NCBI GenBank assembly: GCA_001512545.1
Contig: LFSI01000051.1
Location: 1 to 33,409, forward strand
DNA: 33,409 bases
DNA from: Clostridia bacterium DTU065
Lineage (GTDB): Bacteria > Bacillota > DTU065
Direction: 5' to 3'
Shown: positions 26,421 through 33,409 of the stretch, in pieces
Layout: each line of letters opens with the position of its first letter
How positions within the stretch are numbered: position 1 is the stretch's first letter
Notes under the pieces: generated by a model
What the model was told of the DNA's origin: nothing
What the model saw: only the letters and a program-made list of their open reading frames with translations
The model's database searches: none
Program-made: the position numbers and the translations under genes

Positions 26421-27740
26421 CTACAGCTCTGCAAACAGATCGCGGTTCTTCCAAAGCCACAGAAGCATGGTTCGGTTCCGTACAGCAATGTCTTTGTACT
26501 GTGGGTAGGCCTCAAGCCAAGCGATGGAAATCATCTGGATTGAGTAGATGACGTAGGGAATAGCCTGCTTCTCGGCAGGTGTCAGTTTGCTGTTTCGGTC
26601 ATATCCCGAGATGATGCCGGAAAAGATCTCCGGCCATTTTTCAAAGCCGTCATGGACAATGCCCACAGCTTCGGACAAAACACCCGTTCCACAGTAGCAG
26701 GGATCAAACAGTCGGACGTTACGTTCACTAATGACAAAATCAACGGACCCCGTAACCTTGCCATCTGCAAAAATTATGTTCGATGGGTTGGGATCTCGGT
26801 GGATGATGTGACGTGGTAGCCTGCGATAGAGGTCTGGGAAAACGAGCTCGTATTCTGTGTAAAACTCATCTGGTAGGGCCAGATTCCACTGTTCCATGAT
26901 CCTCTTTGTCTCAGGCAATGCCCAGGAAAGGACAGTGTCCAGCAGATTATTGTCGTTCACTTCGATGGAGTCATCGTACTTCTCCAAGATCTTGTGGAGC
27001 TTACTGATGGCTTTGCCATACTCCCAGCCGGTTTTAAACCGATCGCCACCGTAGCGCTCCTCAGGAGTCAGTGGACTGCCCTTAATCTTGTGGGTGAGAA
27101 CGTAGTACCGGTCATCGATGGTAATGAAGTCTTCACCAGACCTGGTGGCTATAGGGTAGGCAGCTTCCATGCCGCTTTCTGCCAAAGCTCTAGAAATGGC
27201 GATGTGAGTTTTTAGTCCGGCCGGGTTCTTGCCGGTTTTAAGAACGAACTCTGTACCGATTGTCCAGGCTTCATTAGATGGCTTTGCATTGCCTAGATAC
27301 ACCGGTCCAATCTCCAATTTCTCGTCGATTGGCCAGTTGGTAAGCAGCTGTCTTATCTGTGTTTGGGTTAACATAATTTTCCCCTCCGTAACAAGGTTTA
27401 CTGGCCTAGGCTTTCTTACCTTATTCACTTTCAAGTACTTGGTGGGGGAACAGCCGAACTCGCGTTTGAAGGCTTTGTAGAAACCTGCGTGGGTGTCAAA
27501 GCCGTATGCTAGTGCAGCGTCGGTTACTCTAGCGCCGCTTTGGATATCGTAGACTGCAGCCAAGAGCCGACGCTTTGTAATGAAAGCGGCAACTGGCATA
27601 CCAACAGTGTTGCCGAAAACATGGCAGAAGTGGTACTGTGAAAAACCGATTAGATCTGCGAGTTCGCGGATACTCAGTTCTGATGTGAGATTTTTCTCGA
27701 TGTAGTCAACGCATTTTTGCATTAGCTGCAGTGTATCCAA
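26421..27740 (-). CDS. AraC-family HTH domain fused to APH-type phosphotransferase domain
   Basis: N-terminus LSIRELADLIGFSQYHFCHVF...VTDAALAYGFDTHAGFYKAFKREFGCSPTKY (AraC HTH); C-terminus HIIHRDPNPSNIIFADGKVTGSVDFVISERNVRLFDPCY (APH catalytic loop). TTG start after gaggaggg. Confidence 0.9.
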   Translation of the reverse strand: MDTLQLMQKCVDYIEKNLTSELSIRELADLIGFSQYHFCHVFGNTVGMPVAAFITKRRLLAAVYDIQSGARVTDAALAYGFDTHAGFYKAFKREFGCSPTKYLKVNKVRKPRPVNLVTEGKIMLTQTQIRQLLTNWPIDEKLEIGPVYLGNAKPSNEAWTIGTEFVLKTGKNPAGLKTHIAISRALAESGMEAAYPIATRSGEDFITIDDRYYVLTHKIKGSPLTPEERYGGDRFKTGWEYGKAISKLHKILEKYDDSIEVNDNNLLDTVLSWALPETKRIMEQWNLALPDEFYTEYELVFPDLYRRLPRHIIHRDPNPSNIIFADGKVTGSVDFVISERNVRLFDPCYCGTGVLSEAVGIVHDGFEKWPEIFSGIISGYDRNSKLTPAEKQAIPYVIYSIQMISIAWLEAYPQYKDIAVRNRTMLLWLWKNRDLFAEL

Positions 27741-27886
27741 TAGATTTCCCTCCTCAAAGTACAGTTTCGTACGGTAACTAAATCATAGCAAAGAGAAAAC
27801 CAGAAAACCTTTCCCAACTTGCGGAGTTGGAGTCAGAGCGAATTAGACGCCCGATGGACAGAGGGGTTCTTCTCTCCGCACAAAAC

Positions 27887-27913
27887 AGGGCGAGGCTCAT
27901 ATAGCCCCGCCCT
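27887..27913 (-). terminator. Terminator-like hairpin downstream of solute-binding protein gene
   Basis: agggcgaggct / agccccgccct with one mismatch; short T tract on the minus strand. Confidence 0.7.
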
Positions 27914-27933
27914 TTGCGTACAAGTTCTTCGGT

Positions 27934-29232
27934 TTACTCCTCTGGAAGGAGTTTGAGGAATCTCTCGAACTCTTTAGCCTTGCGCTGCATCTCATCTGTT
28001 ACTTCTTTTGCTGCTACTTTGATGGCAGCCTCTGGGTCCTCGCCAGCGAGGATGGCTCTTGCCGTAGCATTTTCAACATATCTCCAGACTGTCTCTCCGC
28101 CTAAAGCAAACGGAATGCCGATATCTTCAGAAAGCTGTTTCATGAAGACTTCTCTGTGGGCGTCTGGAACTTGCATGTTGGCCATAGCTTCCATGTTAGG
28201 CGAGAAGTGGAAAGCGCCGGGAAGCCTTTTCTGGTATTCGGCGGCATACATGGTTTGCACCTCAGCGCTTGTGAACCACTTGATCCACTCAAATGCTTCG
28301 CGCTTGTTTTGGGACTTCTCGAAGATGGAGAAGTTATTGGTTCCGAGATAACCTGAATGACTGATAGTACCGTCTTTTCTAACGGTGCCGGGTACTAGTG
28401 ACATAGACCATTTTCCGGCAAGCTCTGGCGTGCCGTACTGATAATGTCCGTAGACGACAGTTGTGGAGATGGTAAGCATCGGAATGTCTCCACGTCTGAA
28501 GTCTTCTACCTGTTGAATGGCTTTAGGTACGCCGTGCTTGGTAAACAGTTCGACAAAACGAACGAAACCATCAATTGATTCTGGGGTGTCTAGGGTTGAG
28601 CGAGTTCCACCAGACTGGTAAATGTCGCCACCTGCTTGCCTCAAGAAAGCAGAAGCAACAAACCAGCTGATGCTGTCTTTGCCGTAGTGGATACCATAGT
28701 TCATTCCCTTGGCTTGCATTTTGGGAAGCAGGTTATACAGTTCATCCCAGAGAAGCGGTACTTCCCAACCGTTCTCGGCAAAGATGTCGTCTCGCACGTA
28801 AGTAGTCATGTTGCCTAAGGATGCCGGAACTCCCCAAGTGGTTCCCCTGAACTTGATCGGAGTCAGTGCTCCAGGGTACATACGATCCATGATTTCTTGA
28901 GTTTCCTCAGGGTACGCTTGGGCTAAGTCGAATATTCCGCCGCGGAGTCCGAACTCGCACTGCCAGGTCGATCCCATCTGGGCGATATCCGGTACATCTC
29001 CCGAGGCCATCGCTAGATAGATTCTGGAAAGTGCGTCGTCCCAGGTCATGGTTGAAAAGAGCACTTCAACACCAGTCTGCGGTGTCCAGTAGTTGTCGGT
29101 AAGTTCTTTGATGAGCTTCGCTTGTTCAGTTGATGCCACAAGCCAAATCATCAACTCTTTGGCCACGGCATTTGCTGCTAGCGTGAAGCAGAGAAGTAGC
29201 AAAACGACCAAAACCCCTACTTTGCGTTTCAC
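27934..29232 (-). CDS. Extracellular solute-binding protein (sugar ABC transporter type)
   Basis: Signal peptide LLLLCFTLAANAVA, MIWLVASTEQAKLIKELTDNYWTPQTGVEVLFSTMTWDDALSRIYLAMASGDVPDIAQMGSTW, WGVPASLGNMTTYVRDDIFAENGWEVP; GTG start after gaggggg. Confidence 0.9.
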   Translation of the reverse strand: MKRKVGVLVVLLLLCFTLAANAVAKELMIWLVASTEQAKLIKELTDNYWTPQTGVEVLFSTMTWDDALSRIYLAMASGDVPDIAQMGSTWQCEFGLRGGIFDLAQAYPEETQEIMDRMYPGALTPIKFRGTTWGVPASLGNMTTYVRDDIFAENGWEVPLLWDELYNLLPKMQAKGMNYGIHYGKDSISWFVASAFLRQAGGDIYQSGGTRSTLDTPESIDGFVRFVELFTKHGVPKAIQQVEDFRRGDIPMLTISTTVVYGHYQYGTPELAGKWSMSLVPGTVRKDGTISHSGYLGTNNFSIFEKSQNKREAFEWIKWFTSAEVQTMYAAEYQKRLPGAFHFSPNMEAMANMQVPDAHREVFMKQLSEDIGIPFALGGETVWRYVENATARAILAGEDPEAAIKVAAKEVTDEMQRKAKEFERFLKLLPEE

Positions 29233-29259
29233 AGTGAATCCCCCTCACAAATGGTTTTT

Positions 29260-29279
29260 CAGAGGGGTCTTCCCCTCTG
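29260..29279 (-). promoter_or_regulatory. Leader hairpin upstream of solute-binding protein RBS
   Basis: Perfect 8-bp arms cagagggg tctt cccctctg in the 5' leader of the minus-strand gene. Confidence 0.5.
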
Positions 29280-29532
29280 ACTTCTGATTGGTTAACAGAT
29301 GAATGATTTGTAAAAATGGTCCATAAAAAGATTTCTTGCCTTATGTAAAACTTCCTTTTTTCTCTGACGAATTACAAACGAATCTAAAAAAAGAAGGACA
29401 TATCTAGAAAACGTAGAAATAGCTAAATACATATTAGTCCCGGTTAAGCCAGGACAACAAAGATGCGCATCGAGAAAGGGCTCTTCGATACCGAGGGGCC
29501 CGTTCTTCTTCCGGGAGAAAGGAGTTACTTTC

Positions 29533-30252
29533 GTGAAGCGGATTTTGCTTTTGATGGTAGTGTTTCTTTCTCTCCAGTGTAGTGCAGCATTGATCATTAC
29601 ACCGGCAATTGTTGAAGGTGTTGCTGGTGACTTCCCAGAGACCTTGACAGTGGATATCTACAACCAGGGGCAAGAAGCAGTTGTTTTGGAAGTAGAGGTG
29701 TTTCAGCTAAATCAAAAACCGAGCGGAGTGATTGCTCAGGGCCCGTCCGGCAATACTCGGCTTACTCCAGAAAGGACCACAGTGGTGGTAGAAGGAGCAG
29801 GCAAAGGTGAGATTAGCTTCGCCCGAGACAACGCTGAAGACTCTCTGTATGAGGTTGCGATAATCAAACAGACTAGTCTCACACAAAGCACGATCGCTCA
29901 AGCGATTGCGGTGCCTTTTATCTTGAAAAAGGGAAGCAGTGAGGTTTTCGCAAGCCTGGATAGCGTTAATTATGATCGGGAGACCGGGATTTGGGAAGTT
30001 ATCGTCAATAACAAGGGTCCGGAGCATTTCAAAGCCGGAATTACTCTTGCTGTGCAAGGAGAGTCGGGACCAAATACCGGCTCTGTCCAGGGGATCGTTC
30101 TTCCTGGAGTTGCCAGAGTATTTACATTGGAACTTCCGCTTGATTCCTCTAAAGGTGAGGGGCAGTTAGAGGTAGAGCTAGGAAACAGCAGCCAGACCTA
30201 CTGCATTCGCATCGATTCCAACGGCGCTGTAGAATGCATTGAGCAAAAATGA
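29533..30252 (+). CDS. Secreted PapD-like (pilus assembly chaperone-like) protein
   Basis: Signal peptide MKRILLLMVVFLSLQCSA; LIITPAIVEGVAGDFPETLTVDIYNQGQEAVVLEVEVFQL...LTPERTTVVVEGAGKGEISFARDNAEDSLYEVAIIKQ...QAIAVPFILKKGS matches the two-Ig chaperone layout; GTG start after aaaggag. Confidence 0.6.
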   Translation: MKRILLLMVVFLSLQCSAALIITPAIVEGVAGDFPETLTVDIYNQGQEAVVLEVEVFQLNQKPSGVIAQGPSGNTRLTPERTTVVVEGAGKGEISFARDNAEDSLYEVAIIKQTSLTQSTIAQAIAVPFILKKGSSEVFASLDSVNYDRETGIWEVIVNNKGPEHFKAGITLAVQGESGPNTGSVQGIVLPGVARVFTLELPLDSSKGEGQLEVELGNSSQTYCIRIDSNGAVECIEQK

Positions 30253-33206
30253 GTTTTGTTGTTGCAGTTGTCGTAGTTCTTTCTCTTTTGGGTTGTGCTT
30301 CGAGCGGAGAGCTGCTCGACATAAACCTATCAGGTGCCCCTAACAGCTGCGGCAGCCAGGTTGTCGAATCTATAAATCTTTTTGTAGATAGCGAGGGAGA
30401 CTGGGAACTTGCAGTATCGGCAGAAGAACTCCGAGCACAAGCCGAGGGCAGGGAGGTAGTGCTTCCTCCAGATAGGCTCAGTGTGAGGGTAAACGATGGG
30501 CCATGGGTTAAGCTTCAGAAGACCGGCCAACTTCTTCTATCTGGCAGCGGGCCTTCTGGAGTCAAGCTCGAATACCGCTTCGATCCCCTATGGGAAGACT
30601 CATGTCACGGAGAGGTATACGACACACGCCTAACATACGATCTTTCTTCCGGTAGGCTTTTTGCATCTTTCTGTTCACCAGGAAGCGCAGCTCCCGGAGA
30701 TAGTGTAAAGATCGTTTTTGCCCGTGAAAAGCTGGAAAAGGCAGAGGTCCAGGTAGAGAAAGATGGCGAGGTTGTATTTCAGCAAGCTGTAACTAATGCC
30801 AAACAGGTGCAGATCCCCACAAAACATCCCAACGGCACGTTTTGGGGAAGCGGCAGGTACGACTATCAAGTATCATCTTTTGGCGCGATGATAACCAAGG
30901 GAAGCTTCAGTGTTTGTGATCTACCTGAGCGGGGTGCGATCCGCAGTGCAACCGTAAAAAGCGAAGAAGAGATTCTATTTGTTGAAGGCTCTATAGTTCC
31001 CACCGCAGTTCAAGAAGGAAGTCGAGCGGTCCTGAGCCTTGACATCTGCAATCTCTCAGCTGAACCTTTGGAGGATATTTTGGTAGAGATCACGCTGCCT
31101 GAAGGTGCAGTTTGGTTTGCAAATAGCGAGCGTCGCTGGACAAAGGCATACAAGGAACTTGCTGGCTTGGAGAAGACCCATATTTCTTTGGACTTTGCCG
31201 TTTTTCCCTCTGCCAAAAAAACCGAATACGCTTGTGAGGTTAAAGTCAGCGTTACTCAAGACGATGGCAGGCATATCGTCGCGGCGAAGTCCTTGGCTTT
31301 CCAAGTAAAGCGAGGTCTACTCAGCGAGCCGGGAATAGTGGTAGGAGAGGTTCCCGACGCGGTTTATTTCGCGGATGGTACTAAAGTTGTGCCGCAAGAC
31401 GGATACTTTTCCCTGCAGCTAGAACCGGGAAGTTACGGCGTCTTGTTGGGAGACCGGCCGTACGTCCTAAACGTTTCGCGCTATTCCGAAAGGACAACCC
31501 TTGCAGTGGGAGATAGGAAAAAATTGGGGTTGATAGAGCTGAAAGCGGACATCTCTAAAAGCCCTGCTTTTGGGGTAAAAGGCTTTTGCCAGACAGACCA
31601 CCTGCAGCTTGCGTTTGTCTATCCGTACAAGAACTTCCAAAATTATCATCATACCTCTTACCCCTCATGGGGAACGAAACAGAGGATACTTGAAAGAACG
31701 CCCTGGCAGATGAACTTCTCTCGTGGCGACTTTCACTTCACCGCAGGCACAGTCTACTCTTCTTCTCCTTTAGAAGGCCCTTTTTCATCAGCTGCACTAG
31801 TGGGAGCAGAAGTGGGTCTGGCTCCGGGAAATGGCTTGCAGCTACAAGTCGTTGGTGGCTTTCATCTGGAAAAGCTGGTGGAGGAGGAGTTTTTGGCAGA
31901 CGGGACCACAGGTCCTTACTTGTTGAAGTCTGCACCGACTCAAGGTACGGTAAAGGTGATTGTAGAGTCTAGAAACAGCCGTAACCAGGTTGTGAAGACT
32001 TCCACTTGGGACTTCTATGTAGATGGGAAGTCCGTAAGACTAAAAAAGCCCCTAGCTGAAAGCGATCAGTTGGGTCTGAAAAACTACCTTGTTGTGTCCT
32101 ACGTTTCCGAGACAGAAAAACGCAGCGATAAGTTTTTTGGCGGAGGACACGTCGGATTTAGACAGGGTGAAAGCGGCCTTTTTCTCTACAGGCACCTGCA
32201 GGATGAAGGGATCATGGGCACTCTTAGCTACAAAGGCCTGACTATTGGTGGGAATCTGGGAAGCAACGCACAGGAAGTTTCTTTAGCGGTGACAGGTTCT
32301 ACTGCGCGCCATCAACTGCAGCTGGCTAGTACCGATGGAATTGGACTTGCTTATAAGTTCGATTACCATCATAATTTTGATGCAGGCATTTTGATATCCG
32401 GTAAAACTGGCGAAGCTATAAGTAAAGGTGAGTTGGCGTTCGATTTTGAAAACAGCCTGTTTAAAGCCACGCTGAGGCAAAAGCTGATTAAAGAAAAGGA
32501 ACAGACTAGAGACTTCTCTGGGGAGTACGCCTTTTACTCAGGCTCCCTGAAGTGGCCAAAAAACCTTACTTGGAGCATTAGCTTGGAAAAGTTTAACGGT
32601 AGAAAAAGCGAGAGCTTTTCCACCAGAATGATGTATAAGCTTCTAGGTTTTTCCGGATATGTCGAAGGAACTTGGAAGTTTGCCGATGGTAGACCTAGCG
32701 TTTTTGTAAACATCTCTCACGACAAAGTGCCACTTACTGTAAACGCAGAGTGGGAGCACATCAGCCCGGAGTTCTCCTTGCTGGAAGTCTGTTATGACAC
32801 GAAAGCGTTATGGACCAAACTTTCTCTCTGCGCCGAGAAGGCCGGGTTGAAGAGAACCCTTGGAGTAACCGTTGTGCCCAAAGAGGGGCTTCTGTATCTG
32901 GGGCTCTCTGGAGACGACTTGAAGACCGAGTACCACGTACCGCTTTCGAGGACCGGCTTCAAGTTATCTGTATCGGGGAATCTGGACACCAAGATCCTGG
33001 TAATGGCATCAGAGCTAGACGTCGCGCTTTCTCAGCGGAGCCACATTGGCGTTTCCGGGGCTTGGGAGTCTGGACTAAATAACAGTTTCCGGTTGGAGGG
33101 TTTCTATAGATTCAAGACTGACAACTTACAGCTAGAGACACGCCTTAGTGAAAGAGAGACCGGGGTTTATCTCACCTATCTCATTCCTCTTGGACGGAGT
33201 AGTTAG
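30249..33206 (+). CDS. Large lipobox-containing protein with N-terminal beta domains and predicted C-terminal beta-barrel (usher-like candidate)
   Basis: ATGA overlap with the upstream gene; lipobox SLLGCAS; Ig/DUF11-like region (GSIVPTAVQEGSRAVLSLDICNLSAEPLEDILVEITLPEGAVW), small DGYFSLQLEPGSYGVLL domain, then about 500 aa of alternating amphipathic strands. Confidence 0.6.
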   Translation: MSFVVAVVVVLSLLGCASSGELLDINLSGAPNSCGSQVVESINLFVDSEGDWELAVSAEELRAQAEGREVVLPPDRLSVRVNDGPWVKLQKTGQLLLSGSGPSGVKLEYRFDPLWEDSCHGEVYDTRLTYDLSSGRLFASFCSPGSAAPGDSVKIVFAREKLEKAEVQVEKDGEVVFQQAVTNAKQVQIPTKHPNGTFWGSGRYDYQVSSFGAMITKGSFSVCDLPERGAIRSATVKSEEEILFVEGSIVPTAVQEGSRAVLSLDICNLSAEPLEDILVEITLPEGAVWFANSERRWTKAYKELAGLEKTHISLDFAVFPSAKKTEYACEVKVSVTQDDGRHIVAAKSLAFQVKRGLLSEPGIVVGEVPDAVYFADGTKVVPQDGYFSLQLEPGSYGVLLGDRPYVLNVSRYSERTTLAVGDRKKLGLIELKADISKSPAFGVKGFCQTDHLQLAFVYPYKNFQNYHHTSYPSWGTKQRILERTPWQMNFSRGDFHFTAGTVYSSSPLEGPFSSAALVGAEVGLAPGNGLQLQVVGGFHLEKLVEEEFLADGTTGPYLLKSAPTQGTVKVIVESRNSRNQVVKTSTWDFYVDGKSVRLKKPLAESDQLGLKNYLVVSYVSETEKRSDKFFGGGHVGFRQGESGLFLYRHLQDEGIMGTLSYKGLTIGGNLGSNAQEVSLAVTGSTARHQLQLASTDGIGLAYKFDYHHNFDAGILISGKTGEAISKGELAFDFENSLFKATLRQKLIKEKEQTRDFSGEYAFYSGSLKWPKNLTWSISLEKFNGRKSESFSTRMMYKLLGFSGYVEGTWKFADGRPSVFVNISHDKVPLTVNAEWEHISPEFSLLEVCYDTKALWTKLSLCAEKAGLKRTLGVTVVPKEGLLYLGLSGDDLKTEYHVPLSRTGFKLSVSGNLDTKILVMASELDVALSQRSHIGVSGAWESGLNNSFRLEGFYRFKTDNLQLETRLSERETGVYLTYLIPLGRSS

Positions 33207-33272
33207 GGAGATTCCCAGCAGAAATCACTAACCGGCACTAATCAATCTCTAGAAAGGATGAGTTGTTAGGCA

Positions 33273-33409
33273 ATGAAAAAATGGTTGTTGTTAGCGGTTT
33301 TACTGTGCGTTGCGGTAGGAGTCAGAGCTGACTTTTTTACGCAGCAGGTTACAGCCAAGATCGAACCGATGATTCAGATCGAGTGGCCCGATGCGGAGTT
33401 CAGCTTTGG
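33273..33409 (+). CDS. Small secreted protein, truncated at window end (candidate structural subunit)
   Basis: ATG 33273; MKKWLLLAVLLCVAVGVRADFFTQQVTAKIEPMIQIEWPDAEFSF...: clear signal peptide; no stop before window end. Confidence 0.55.
   Translation, partial: MKKWLLLAVLLCVAVGVRADFFTQQVTAKIEPMIQIEWPDAEFSF

Noticed and set aside
29430-29532. c-di-GMP-I riboswitch before the chaperone operon
   Set aside because: Some GGGC/GCC fragments occur, but the conserved aptamer core (GGGCAAACC...GGGACGCAAAGCC) is absent on either strand.
1-33409. tRNA/rRNA genes, IS elements, CRISPR arrays, prophage or toxin-antitoxin/defence genes
   Set aside because: Scanned intergenic regions and translations; no T-loop (GGTTCRANTCC) signatures, transposase motifs, regularly spaced repeats or defence-type domains were seen.

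Overview
The window looks like an ordinary bacterial chromosome segment with about 24 protein genes. I found no tRNA, rRNA, IS element, CRISPR array or phage genes. Recognisable housekeeping genes are a NifU-C-domain protein, dnaE, nrdD/nrdG, hpt, a guaA-like gene, fetA/fetB and two half-size chromate transporters. They are mixed with accessory genes: a Wzz/BY-kinase pair, several uncharacterised glycosidase-like proteins (DUF4855, DUF4838, DUF6259 type), an AraC-APH fusion, an orphan solute-binding protein and a Gx-transporter/NusG_II pair. Two loci stand out. (1) The right end (about 29.5-33.4 kb) is a translationally coupled cassette: a PapD-like chaperone candidate, a 985-aa lipobox-bearing protein predicted to be an outer-membrane barrel, and a truncated small secreted protein. 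It may be a divergent chaperone/usher-like surface-assembly system. (2) The GMP synthase has a collapsed glutaminase domain that lacks the catalytic Cys/His/Glu motifs. A 567-aa protein combining four alpha-CTD-like HhH repeats, a sigma region-4-like HTH and a HARE-HTH-like C-terminus is also noteworthy. The barrel-like protein and the GNVR-type Wzz with a separate kinase suggest a diderm, possibly Bacillota-like, host; this is inference. Family names come from recognising motifs in the translations; no database search was run.
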